Source: Phytophthora quininea
Taxonomy: Eukaryota > Oomycota > Peronosporomycetes > Peronosporales > Peronosporaceae
DNA: 64,000 nucleotides
NCBI GenBank assembly: GCA_011947345.1
Contig: JAAVTG010000581.1
Location: 496,001 to 560,000 of the forward strand
Reading direction: 5' to 3'
The first letter of the stretch is position 1, and each line of letters opens with the position of its first letter. Both the position numbers and the translations under genes were made by a program. Positions 41,760-53,044 of the stretch are shown in pieces. The notes beneath the pieces are model-generated. The model worked only from the letters and a program-made list of their open reading frames with translations, was not told the DNA's origin and ran no database searches.

Positions 41760-44590
41760 TCACGAGATCGTGCTGCGTGAGCTCTTCTTGGCGGCTTCTC
41801 GCGCTAGTCGAAGTGTGGTCCCGACAGACAGCTCCGAGACTCTGCGCTTACGAGTCGATGGTAATAAAGGCAGATGATCTAGTCCTACTGTAAAAACTCG
41901 CTCGGCCTCTTCTTCTGTCATGCTCGATGAAACCTTGCAGCCTGCCTCGGCTGCTACATCAGCGATGCGGCGAACCAGGTTGGTCCAATCTGAGAACGTC
42001 TTGCGCATACTTTCATCAGGAAGGTCGTGTGTGCCGATACGCTTTAATGGTGGGTACCCTCTAGCTTTATCACCGAACCACCAGAGCATCCACGCTCCGA
42101 ACGCACCAGTCTTCGGGAATTCGAATGTCTTCGGCAGCATATGAAACTTTCCGTCATAATAGTGAGCTGTATCGGTCCACCCTTGGTCCGCTGAAGGTGA
42201 TGCTGCCACATTTCTCGCGCCATTCCCACTACTTAAACCAGCTCGCTCCAGTAAAGACTCAATTGTAGATTCCAATAGGTCTTTGGTGATGTTACCAGCG
42301 GCGATCCCTTTTTTTCGATCAGAGCGCTCATTCCATCCAAAAGAACAGGAGGCAAGCTGTCAATAGAGTTTTGAATACCTTGCAGTTGCTTGTAGAGCTC
42401 AATGTGCGGTGGAATCCCAGTGGATTTCATCCACGGTGAGTCTCCTGCCACCAAGGCAGCTTGAAGGTTGCAGATCATCGTGCCATTGCGGAACAGTGAC
42501 GTAGCTAACAGTGGGTGTGATGGTGGTAAGGTCTCCCGCAGGTAGGCCGAGTGGGTGACTAGTGTAGCTACACACAGCTTCAGAATGTCCCCAAGACTGC
42601 TAACTGTGTACAGCGATGGATACATTTGACGGACACACGCACAAACCACCGGGTCTTGGTTGTCTGCAAAATGGGGCGGCAATAGCGAAAATTCTGCACG
42701 ATTTAATGGCAGGCCAGCCACGACCCGGCCGAGGTACTGATCCCCGGCAGATTCGTATCGGATATAGCGGTCTTGGACACCGCCAAGTGACCACCCTACT
42801 CGTAGACAAACGCTCGCAATAGATGGGCCTCCCGTCGATCCACTGCACGCGAACGTGGCAACACCTTTGCGAATTGAGTGCGTTCCATAGTGTGTTTGGT
42901 GATTATACTGACTTATCAGTTGGCGAAGAATGCTGCCGAACCGAGACTTTTGCTCAGAGCCAGGAAAAATTGGTCCCGGCGGTTGAGTAGGTCTACATGC
43001 CAGGTAGATAGCTAGCGATGTAATCCAACAAGTTTCTGGGCTAAGAGCGTTAGCGTACATGTGACGAGGATCTTTTGGTCCGTTGCCTTCCTGGTTCGTC
43101 TTCGTTTTGTACAGCATGCAACCGATACTGTCATCATGGATGGTGAGGTGGTTCGTGCAGAGTGTCTGGACCGACTCGGACCTGCACATCAAATTCCATT
43201 GAGTCGTAAGAAAAGATGCGCGAATCCACCATCCTGACGCGTCAAAGTAGATCTACACAGCTCACGATACAATGAGAACGGCAGCGGGTCTTTACCAGAC
43301 TCTTTTGGCGAGCCCGATTGGAACTTCGATGCTTCCATGCGCTTCAAACCCGAAAAGAAAGTGGCTAACCTTTTTCGTAGGCGACAGGTAAAGGCCTCTC
43401 CTTCCTGCGATATAAATCTTTCATCGCGCTTCGATACCCACTCAAGGTACCAACGCTGACAGACTTCCTTTTCTCCAACAAAAACTCCTCGAAGTCAGCG
43501 GCCGTGAACTTGTCCAGGTTAATCTGCCCCTTACCGTCAAAGAACTCTGCAGCAGCTTCCTGTTTTTGCTCCTTAATCCATCGCGATATCACTCACAAGC
43601 TGCCACGGTAGGCACTCTGCGTCTTGGAGGACACGCATGCATCCCTGACATCTTGCGCAGTAACGACTCGATCACAGTAGTCTTGTGGTTGGCCAGACTC
43701 TTCAGTTGACGACATGGCGCTGCCATTAACCACTACGCTGTCCAAATTATTGCTGTCCGTGCTTAACTGCATCGCTCCCTCGACCTCCATGCCCGTGGCG
43801 CGGTTCCTGTGATCCATATCCGAATGCATCGCAGCCAAGTCGCTGGCGCTGGTTTCCTGGTCCACCAAGGCTAAGCTTCTGTCGTCCATTTCCGTGCCCG
43901 TGGTTGCTGCCTTCGCTCGTCTTGTCGAGGACGAGGATCTGTGCATACTGCGCGCGGTCGAGGGCATCATGGTAGTTGCGCCGGAGCTCTTGCTGCTACT
44001 GGGCGCCGTGGTGGCCTTCGCGGAGGATGAGCATTTGGTGCGGCTTCTGGTCGTGGCGGCCGCCACTGATGACGAGCGCTTGGTGCGGCTTCTGGTCGTA
44101 GTGGCCGTCGTGCGTGACGAGTCGCTACTTGTCGTGGTGGCCTCCGTGCGTGACGAGCTCTTGGTGCGGCTTCTTGTCGTGACGGTCGTGCTCGTGACTG
44201 AGGGCTGCGGATGACAGCTCTTCGTGGGGGGCTGAGGGCTTCATCTGCTGCGAGAGGGCGTGACTTTGGTTCTTGAGTTGTCGTTGGCAAAGTTAACATT
44301 TTAGCCAATCGTGTGAACTGGCTTTGTGTCGGAATCTTCGGCGACGAAAGCGTGCTCATGTGCATCTCATCAAAACGTGCATACAAACCAAACTGCGAAG
44401 AACGTACAAACATTGGCAATGTTGTTGTTTTCTCCGCCGAATTTCCTACGACTGCATACAAACTCCAAGATATTGCCAACGTTTCGGCGACAATCTTGGT
44501 TAGTGCTTGATCAATTGCTCCACTTTCTCCAAGGCCACGATAAGCACTGTTTCTTACTGCGAAGACAAGAGCAACTACGACAGCAGCCAC
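41760..44590 (-). mobile_element. Crypton-like tyrosine-recombinase element, degraded
   Basis: Minus-strand pieces in element order: a Ser/Thr/Arg-rich N-terminal part (44590-43593), a helical core-binding domain (43592-43365), the catalytic domain (43192-42233) and a trailing frame (42275-41760). An in-frame TGA at 43593-43595 separates the first two, and frame changes separate the rest. The catalytic portion carries the features of Crypton recombinases widespread in oomycetes. The boundaries are those of coding pieces; terminal repeats were not identified, as is usual for Cryptons. Confidence 0.7.
42233..43192 (-). pseudogene. Tyrosine recombinase catalytic domain of the Crypton
   Basis: About 319 open codons. 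NLMCRSES (preceded in a shifted frame by LFLRLNG) holds the first catalytic arginine. THSIRKGVATF gives the H-x-x-R, and DRYIRYESAGDQYLGR contains the expected tyrosine nucleophile region after a GW. KDPRHMYAN and GPIFPG are further Crypton-type signatures. The enzyme would cut and rejoin DNA through a covalent tyrosine link. It lacks a proper start because of upstream frame breaks. Confidence 0.75.
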
Positions 44591-44663
44591 GATAGAATAT
44601 TCAGCGGGTTGAATTGTTGTAGTTACTTGTTTTGAAGGGCTTCTCCTAACGTTTATCCTGCTT

Positions 44664-45133
44664 CTATGCTTCCTTGAGTTTGCGGGTCGTCTTGAGTTTC
44701 AACAGGATAGGCTTCCTCTTTGGCTTGAATGATTTCTTGAACTTGTTGGGGTTCTTTAGCTTGTACGCTTCTTTGAATTTGCTGTACGCCAGCCATCTCG
44801 GGTGGTTGCGAGGCAATTTTCGAGTCCTAGCCACCGGTACAACGTCTTGGGCGTATATCCATCGCGGACCGCCAGTTCGCCGGCTTCCCTCCAATTTTCG
44901 CCACTTTCTTACTGGTCGTCGCCATGGAAGGCAACGCTCGCTCTTCATCGTCGACCGCGTTTGTTTTAATGCCGCCGCTCACTTCTTCTTTCTTGGTGTC
45001 CACTCTCAGGAATCGTCGGTCGCCCCTTGCCACCATGATGATCAAACTTCGCCATAGCGCTGGCTTGAGCACCTGCATCTCCGATCAAAGCAAGTGCGGC
45101 TACTGCTGCGAGGACGACAACATGGAGACGCAT
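44664..45133 (-). pseudogene. RxLR-dEER effector, family 4 copy 3 (frameshifted)
   Basis: Start MRLHVVVLAAVAALALIGDA at 45133. The frame shifts near 45028 (an altered gggcgacc region), so RFLR and DDEER lie in a second frame and the LPRNHPRW/YSKF module and tail in a third. The stop matches that of the intact copy. It is divergent from effector 3 copy 3 at 46079 over the same intergenic sequence as in the arms. Confidence 0.85.
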
Positions 45134-46078
45134 TGTGGTATACGAGATCACACGGCTTGACTTGCCCACCACCGAGCGGATTGCGAAATAGGTCGGGTTT
45201 GTCGAGTGCACATCGGAGCGGCTTTGTTGATTGCGGTTTTTGCTGATGGGCGTGTTGATATATGTACGAATCGTGATGTGCACGGGCAGACATGGACCGA
45301 GCAACGCTGCCGATTGCTTGCAATGAGATCCGTCTGGGTTTTCAACGCAGAAATCACCACGTAAAATACGCGAGACAAGGCCAGCTTAAATAACAAGAAC
45401 TCCCATGACCACGTGTGGACCGTCAGGTAGTCAGTCTACTGACTCATTGTTCATCTGTTTCTCTAGGTTCTACGATAGTACTCTACAGGAAAGCGGTATT
45501 CTATCAGAACTGAATCCTCGCAATCAAGTTATCCTACGATATGCCAAACATATTCATTGCTTCGCTGCTGAGGGGAAAAGAGAAGAAAGACGTTGATTAA
45601 CTGTAAAGGGGAGAGAGAGATGAAGCTAGGATCGTAGCAAAGTTTGCATCTTGCTCAGGACAGATTCATGGCCCGCTTGCAAGTCCTGAAAAAAATCGCG
45701 TCTTTGTTCATCGCAAAAAGTGCCATCGTATTTTCTACGACTTTCGACCATGCTTGGTATCAGTACATGTAAAGCTTCATCTTGACCTGCAAATGGTGTG
45801 TGTGTTTTTTATGATGAGTATAATGGATTAAAACAACCGGCAAATGGTGTAGACTTACTACCAGCTTGAGACGAACGAACCAGGGCCTGAGCTGGTCTGA
45901 TGGTCTCAACAAGCAAAGTACCCTCACATAGTCCCGTCGGACACCACGTCTAGCAGAAGCTAGCGAGTTTTTCTAAAGCAAAAGGACATCATAATGTACG
46001 GAACTGAATGCTTGCTTCCATGTTTTCCTTCGATGGGCCAGACTTCTCAACCAAGAAAACTTTCTCCACCTGAATCGG

Positions 46079-46432
46079 TCATGCGACTGTCGTTCGTGCT
46101 CCTGGCCACCGCCGCGGCCATCCCATTCTCAAACATTGACGCGCTCTCCAATTCCGAGCACATCTGGAGGACACCAAATAACGCCAAACAAGAGAATCGT
46201 AAGCTTCTGCGGGCCTACACACCCGTTGATGCCGACGACGGCGAAGAGAGGATGTCCAGTTTCTCTGAGACACAACAAGATGCTCACGGACAAGCAATAC
46301 GCTGAGGACATCTTCACGCACTGGTTTGAGCGAGGCATTTCTATCGTAGAGGCCAGAAAGAAACCCACGCATCCCGAATACCAACCACTTTTTGACGACT
46401 ATGTCAAGTTTCGCAACGGACTTGGCTTCTAG
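46079..46432 (+). pseudogene. RxLR-dEER effector, family 3 copy 3
   Basis: Compared with the arm copies it has one extra C near 46222, so the acidic ADDGEER motif is read in frame after NRKLLRAYT. The protein then stops early (46303-46305), and the W/Y-like C-terminal half (HWFERGISIVEARKKP) lies in the other frame to 46432. Each known copy therefore has either the dEER motif or the C-terminal domain in frame, never both. Confidence 0.75.
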
Positions 46433-46490
46433 TGACCGACCGGGAATCTGTTTGGTGTAAAGAGCAGAACGAATATCGTCAAGTGCCAAC

Positions 46491-46494
46491 ATTT
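46491..46494. other. Empty insertion site of the LTR element
   Basis: The flanks on both sides of the LTR element (ccaac on one side, caacacgcag on the other, in this orientation) are joined here through one copy of attt. This is the pre-insertion state of the sites at 11580/15568 and 34166/35147. Confidence 0.9.
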
Positions 46495-46820
46495 CAACAC
46501 GCAGCAACTGCCGAGCTTCGTTGACGGCGAGACCGATCGTATTTCGTTCGGTGAACTCTGTTGGAGTGGTCGTAGAGTTCCAACGAGGAGCTCAACCGAG
46601 AAATAGGAATAATCACCTCCGTTTGACCACTTGATCCTGGGGCGTTATTCCGATGATAATCCTCATGCATTTTTCTTCTGTATCCTGAGGCACCGCTCAC
46701 TTTCGAATTCGTATCTCAAAGCTCAAAGCATGTATCGCGCCGGCACAAGCGTCTCTCGTCGTCTGACGACGATTCAGTCCAGCTCTCAACACGCGAAGAC
46801 CGAGGTTTGCAATGCTGCGC

Positions 46821-47582
46821 TCTTCAGCACTCGATCGGACAAACCGCAGACCGAAATGGCCCACTGATTCCGAAAAGCGAAAGCTGCTCGTCGAGGAAAT
46901 GGACGCCGCCAGCCAAGTGCTTCGATTCCAGACGAGCAAGCCAAGAAGTCCGCTGATTCAAAGGAAGACGCGAACACAAGCTCCGGTTGATGCAACTTCC
47001 CGTTCCACTTCAGAGAGCCTCCTTTTAGAGGGCAACCGCCTCTCCGCCAACTGCACTATGGTCCCGCTGCAGCGGAGCAATAGTTGAGAGCGCGCAAGAG
47101 CCTCTGAGGAAGCTTTGGCTGCCGCCTCTTTTGGAAGAAATGGGGCGCGCTAACCATCGACAAGACTGACTGAGCTGGAGCTTGCTGAGAGTGGATAGCT
47201 TTGGCTACGGAATGAAGCGGAACGGAGAGCAATAGCAATGAGATGCAATGCCAATACGCTTCAAACACTTCGATTCGTCCCCTGCAAACTGCACCAACAC
47301 TGCTACGCTTTATCTGATACATCGAGGTCATCAGGAAGGCATTCCAGACATCATGGTTGACGAACAACGCCTGCCGTGTTGAAGCAGATCGTGAGGCGGG
47401 GAAGGCACTGGATTGTACACTTTTGTGCTTCTTACTGAAGAATGACGGTAAAGGTTCTACCGCCACATAATGTTTATTCCCCAAACCACACTCTTTGTCA
47501 CCAGCCGCTCCTCATCCGCCAAGTGCGTGGCCGGTCATGCCATGTTCTGCTGGTTCACTTCTTCATTGCTCTTCTCGCAGCC
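46821..47582. other. No gene recognised; boundary of the duplicated region
   Basis: Similarity to the duplicated effector flank stops at about 46820. A minus-strand open frame (47056-47484) has no known domain. The last ~100 bases before 47583 probably contain the promoter of the next gene. Confidence 0.4.
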
Positions 47583-48784
47583 ATGCACCGCATCGCCAAG
47601 TCCATCACCAAGCGTGCCGTCTCCAGCCGTCGGCTGATCACCCCGCAGTCCAACGGCCGCTGTGTCGTGTTCTTCAGTTCGGAGGCGTCTCGAATGGGCA
47701 AGCGATTGACCTCCGAGGAGATCGCCGAGCGTCGGGCCAAGCGCAAGGAGCGTCGCGCTGCTGACGGAGGAGCCTCGCAGCAAGAACCTCTATTCATTGA
47801 AGGCTCGGTGCGGCCGTACAAGCGCCACTACGTGGTGGTTGAAGCGCAAGGCAAGGACCCCATGTCGTGGCCCGCCAAGCTCGAGATGTCGCCCGAGCAC
47901 GTCGTCGGCGCGTACGTCAAGGAGGTGGCGCAGTATTTCAATGGCAACATCAAGAAGAGTCCGTTGCTGGTGACGGCGGCGATTCCATACACTGGGACTT
48001 GTGCTGGAAGTGTCGTGCAGCACGTGGAGAAGACGGAGGACGAGGAGGAAGGTACACACGACATCCTCGTGTTTCCTGAACGTGTGCGTGTTCATAATGT
48101 CGGACCGTCTAAGAGTGAGTACCGGTGCAATGGTGGTGTGAGTTTTGGCACTATACTGATGAAAACTTTTTTATTGTAGTTGCGGCGTTGACGACCAAGT
48201 CGTTCGAGCAAGACTTTGACTTGCTGGAGCTGCTGGAGGAAGAGTGAGAGCATTGAATCGCTTCATCTCCAACACGTAGATTCTAACAGTTGTGTTGCAT
48301 TTTCAGGAACCTGCAGTATACTCCTTTGGACGAGGGTTACCACATGATGGTGTGCGGCCACGGCGCACGGGACGAACGTTGCGGATGCAAAGGCCCGGAG
48401 CTGCTGGAATGGCTCAAGAATGCGTCGTCCAACGCCAACAAGCCCGTCAACTTGTGGATTTCAAGCCACTACGGCGGTCACCGCTACGCCGCCGCTTGCA
48501 TCGCGTATCCGAGCGGCGATTGGTTCGGTCTACTGAACGACCAAGACAAGGCCAAGAATCTTCTGTCCGCCATGAACGACGAGGACCCCTTGCGGCTGTA
48601 CGAACTGTGGCGCGGGCGCATTGGTCTGACACCCCAGAAATGCTACAAGCGGTCAGAGAGCGAGCCGAGTCTCCGGAGGAGATCGCCGAAAACGCGTAGA
48701 CGCGGCAGCGCCGACCAAATCGCAGATGATCAAAGACCACCTTGCGCTTTTGCCGCAGCAGACCGCTTTCCAATACTACCATAG
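47583..48784 (+). CDS. Apd1/Aim32-like (sucrase/ferredoxin-like) mitochondrial protein
   Basis: Three exons from splice sites: 47583-48114, 48180-48243 and 48307 onward (introns of 65 and 63 nt). The N-terminus (MHRIAKSITKRAVSSRR) is basic and fits a mitochondrial presequence. The family hallmarks are present: PCxG-like TGTCAGSVV, CGHGARDERCGCKGPELLEW and SSHYGGHRYAAACIAYP. These are ligands and motifs of the thioredoxin-like Fe-S domain of Apd1/Aim32 proteins, which bind a 2Fe-2S cluster and act in redox protection. In the continuous frame the last ~35 residues are unusual; a one-base change in the ccccag run near 48642 would instead give an acidic, family-like end (AESPEEIAENA) at 48699. 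The end is therefore uncertain. Confidence 0.85.
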
Positions 48785-48790
48785 CACCAA

Positions 48791-49908
48791 TGTATCGTCA
48801 ATCCAATCGAGTTCTCGACCGACTGGTCGCCCAACATGCTCACTGCTTCCACTTCGGGTGCACACGATTCTCTACCGTCTCGGCCACCCACGGGGGTAGC
48901 AACAAGGGCGCCAAGAAACCTTTAAGATCCGAGACGAGCTGCTCGCCCCTTCTCGCCTGGCCCCCAAGGTCCAACAGCTCTATGACACCCGGAGGCTATC
49001 CATCGAGGAGATCTCGCACCAAGTTCTGCTCCTCGTGCTCGCGTGTGCCAAGTGCTGCGCTGTCGCCGGCAAAAATCTCCTCGAGTGGGGTGCTCGGAGG
49101 CGGCCACGTGGGCTGTACCGTGGTCATGACGCTGTTGGGGACGGGGTATCGCGCCGACAGCATCGCGCTCTCCACACGTCAACCGGATCGAATTCCGCGC
49201 TGCGAGGTGCTGAAAGCTCCTCGGCATTGCCAATGTTCCAGCAGGTGCCTCGGTACTACGACAACGCCCGCCTCGCCCGCGAGAGCGACATTTTGGTGCT
49301 GTGCATGCCTCCGTCTCAGTTGAAGAGCGTGGTGATCCAGGTCCGCCACGCGATCGCTGCCAGCATCGACGCGCCGCCGCTGGTGCTCAGTGCGCTGTGT
49401 GGCGTGACGCTGCAGAGCTTGACCAAGGCGTGCGGCTCGCAGGCGGTCGTGAGTGCAGCCCGACGTGGCCAAGATCACAAGTCACTGGCAACTGCAGCAG
49501 CAAGAGCAACAAGAGCAGGCGGAGGCTCTGCACGGTCCATCCGGCGCATTACCGCCGGCCAGCAGTGCTTTCCAGCAAGAGACAGCAGCTGATCGACGAC
49601 AGGTGTCTTCCCTTCGACTGGCGGCAGAAGCGCTAGGTAAGGACTTGACGCTGGTGCTGGACGTGCACCATTTTGGACCGCAAGTTGAAGTCGCTTTCTC
49701 TTGTCTAGTGCCGCACCGAGACAGCGTCGAGCAGCTATTGACGGCGCTGACGCCGTTCGCCAAGCGCGTGTGGACCGACGACCAGGACCCGAGGCTGCAG
49801 GAGGTGCTGCTCGCACAGCCTCACAGCATGACCGTGCCCAGCTGGCCCGTGGAATGGGAACAGGATCTGGCCAAGCTGCACGCCGCGATTGGCGCGGCCA
49901 CCGGATAA
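48791..49908 (+). pseudogene. NOXRED1 / pyrroline-5-carboxylate-reductase-like oxidoreductase (frame breaks)
   Basis: Starts MYRQSNRVLDRLVAQH. The Rossmann nucleotide-binding signature VLGGGHVG and the segment ESDILVLCMPPSQLKSVV are the hallmarks of the NADP-binding domain of P5CR-like proteins, best matching the NOXRED1 type. Segments lie in different frames (breaks near 48920, 49080, 49190 and 49455), and the end frame reaches 49908 (WPVEWEQDLAKLH). No splice sites explain the changes. It is either a decayed gene or one with several consensus errors. Substrate unknown. Confidence 0.6.
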
Positions 49909-50676
49909 TGTCGATATGGCTTGGCGACTGTATTTCTCTGTCCGGATACGCTTCTTATCGTTCCTTTTCGATGGATAGGTCGGTAACTGCCGGTGTCCAC
50001 ATGACCTGCAAGTGTTGCCTTTTGCCGTGGAGAGTCGAGCAGAATCATGGTTTGGTGCGAGCAGTGCATCGCGAGGGTCCTGGATTTCCAAGGGCGTGGC
50101 CATCGCCGCCTCAACGACTCTGCCCGAGCGAGCGGCTACTGAAACTGTCCTAGCTGCGCGCGAAACGTTTGGTGCCTCCGAGCCGGACAACCTGCTGGCG
50201 CGGAGGCTTCCCCAGCCCGCGCCCTCCATACACCGCGCGCCAAGATGCGGAGACAACCGCGGCCCAGTGTGGCACAACCAAGGACATGTCGCCTCTTTCG
50301 CATACAAATCGCCCGGGGCGGTGCCCAGGGCTTGAAGAGTCCAGCTGTGGTGACGACACTCGAGGAAAAGGGGGCCAGGTCACGCGTTTCACTTGGTTTC
50401 ACTATCGCCTCGTCGATTGGAAATAACTGCCGCATTGCTGCGCGACTGGCCGCACCTGGCGCTGCAATCTTTGCCGTCCACGTCATCCTCACAACCGGAC
50501 ACTGCAGTGCAGCGCGAGCGACTCGCCCAGTCATTTGCGGATTTCGCTCCAAACAGCGAGCCCCGGACTCTAGCACAGGTTGATTCGCGCACTTCCCGGT
50601 TCCTCGGCCAAACAGGGAAGTATCGACTGCAGCGAGTCGTGTTCTGCGCGTTTCGTACCCCCAAGCCAGCACAGAG
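49909..50676. other. Intergenic, GC-rich
   Basis: No recognised gene. Long minus-strand frames here (50136-51231) are shadows produced by the GC-rich codon usage of the neighbouring plus-strand gene. Likely contains the promoter of the RING-Tubby gene. Confidence 0.45.
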
Positions 50677-52473
50677 ATGACCTCCACGTTCGTGCCGACG
50701 CCGAGCCTCTCGACGGGCGAGCCCAGCCCCAGCAGCTCGTCCACGGGCGGCGACGCGCACGCCGCCCCCATCGCGGCCTCGCGCTTCGCCCAGCGGCGGC
50801 TGCGCGTCGTCACAGAGCCCAAGCACAGCAACAAGATGCACCGGACGCGCACCCTGTCCGAACTGATTCTGCTGTCCCCGCGCAGCAGCCCGAGGGTCAC
50901 GCCGAGACACAAGCGGTTCGACATGGACATTGAAGTGTCCTCCTTCTTTGCCGAGGGAGAGGGGCTGGTGGACATCTTGGGCACCAGTCGCAACCGGCAG
51001 ATCAACGAGCGACACTCGACGGCCTTCTCGACGATTGAGGAGGATGCTTCGACGCCTCGCAACAGATTCTTCCCTAACGATGAGGACAACCAGGAGGAGG
51101 AGCACCAAGACATGGAAGTGGACGAGCCAGAGCCCATGCCAGAGCCGGAGGACGCTCAGGAGACGCAGCACAGCGTCGGGGAAGTCGTGGACATGCTGTT
51201 TGAGATCCACTCGGCGCTCAAGAGCCGACACTTGGGACAGCGCACCGCAGCCAGCGCCCTAGCGGCCAGCAACCTCGTCAGTACATTGGCGTACCCGGCC
51301 CCGCAGCCGATCCCGAGGGATGAGCAGATGGAGGCGCTGGAGAACACGAGAAAGATGCTCGAGTGCGCCATCTGCCAGGAAGTCTTCACGAACGCGACGG
51401 AGGCCACTTGCTGCGGACAGATCTTCTGCAAAGAGTGCATCGAGCGGTGGGTGAGCGAGCGAGGGTCTTGCCCCATGTGCAGAGAGAGCATCGGCTTCTC
51501 GTTGTTGGCAGCGTCCAGACATGCGCAGCGCATGGCCAACGAGATGAAAGTCAACTGTCCGTACTGCAGCGAGACGATGAAGAAGGCATCGCTGGCTGAC
51601 CACGTCAGTACATGTGACCAGGCTCCAGTGGAACCCCTCCGCCGGCAGACGTGGCGCTTCGGCAGCTGCTAATCAAGACGGCGAGGATGAACAGCTCGTT
51701 CTTGCTGCGGTTCTTGATGGCGCCGTCGCCCCCGCAGTCGTTAATGATGCAGTGCTACATCCGCACCCGCGGTGGAGGCAACTACGAGCTGTACACACAG
51801 GATACCGACACGTTGCTGTGCACGGCAGTTCGTCGTCGTCAGTACGACATGTCCGTGAGCTTTGTCATCTCCCTGGCAACAAATTTGAATGCCAACAACC
51901 AGGATGAGGATGGCGCGATCCCGGTGAACACGCCCGTGCCAGTTGCGCGGCTAGAGAAGAATTACATGGGATCACAGTACACAATGTTCGACACGACTGG
52001 CGAGACTGCCATAGAGCTTGGAGCGGTGCAATATGCGGCTACGTTCGGCAAGTCCCCCGTCAGATGCGAGTGGCTCTGCCGCTTGTGGCTCCTAATGTTG
52101 ATGTCGATAGCGCAGTAAACGGAGCTCCGTCGTGGCAGGTACAGCCCTGGCAGGCGGCCAACAAGGAAGACACAATCCTCTCACAAGTCGAGAACCCCGA
52201 CACTGCGCGAGCTCTGCACCTGATCAACAAACCCCTGTCTGGATTGAGTCGTTGGAGGCGTACTGCTTGGACTTCGGTGGTCGTGTGGCCGCGGCATCAG
52301 TCAAGAACTTCCTGCTTTCGCACCCGGACGACATGGACAAGACGCTGATGCTGTTCGGGCGCACGCAGGACCGCCAGGTGTACTCGATGGACTATGCTCA
52401 TCCGTTCACACCTGTGCAGGCCTTTGCGATTGCTCTCAGTAGCATGGACTCACACCTTGTCACCTTCGATTAG
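50677..52473 (+). CDS. RING finger-Tubby domain fusion protein (putative E3 ligase)
   Basis: The first 331 codons (to 51672) contain an acidic disordered region, then a C3HC4 RING (CAICQEVF, CCGQIFCKECIERW, CPMC) and a second zinc motif (CPYCSETM with H-x-x-x-C). Reading on after one base change in a cccc run at about 51637, the text becomes a full Tubby C-terminal domain: MQCYIRT, YMGSQYTMFD, ELGAVQYAATFG, VKNFLL and the family signature FAIALSSMDSHL, ending at 52473. Two more single-base changes are needed, in C runs near 52056 and 52224. RING domains recruit ubiquitin-conjugating enzymes and Tubby domains bind phosphoinositides, so a membrane-tethered E3 is inferred. All breaks sit in C runs, so I treat this as one gene. 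Confidence 0.72.
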
Positions 52474-53044
52474 ACGCCAGGGATGTGATGCAGCGCTCTA
52501 TCAAGGGAGGAAGTCTGGATGTGACTGGCCAAGCGGCGAGGCGAAGCGTGTATAAATTTTCCCGCGCGGCTCGATTCGCGACGGATTCCTCTGCGAGCGT
52601 GCCAGCTGAATAAGTAAGTCCCCAACTGTAGACCACTCGTTATCGTAGCAAGTTCCATTTTGGCATTTCGTGTAAAATAATAGCGACCATGCTGCATTTC
52701 CTTTAGAAGATCTCCGCTTTCATCGCCTTTAACTTGATTTGCCAAGTGGTTGGTTAGTCGTCGAGTGCTTGAAGTTTGTAATCCATGCACGATTGAAGAT
52801 GCCCATGGTATTGCCATGCAAGAAGAGTTCACACTCCTACTGAGTGTGAGCAGATCAATATCATTGACCTGCTAGAAAATACGCTACTTTTGTACAAGCC
52901 GGCGACGAATCTCGCCATTTGGCATTCGCGGCTTTCGGTATCTTCTGTACAATGGAGACGATGCGGCTGAGTGTCGCCGTGGAGGGGCTGGAGCATCAAT
53001 GACTTCGTGATGCCTGAAACCATCGACAGTGCTGTCTCGAGCTG
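52474..53044. other. No gene recognised
   Basis: Downstream of the RING-Tubby gene. Short frames without domains on both strands. Confidence 0.4.

Noticed and set aside
50136..51231. Long minus-strand frames (333 and 280 codons)
   Set aside because: Antisense to the RING-Tubby gene and its upstream region; no domain and no plausible start.
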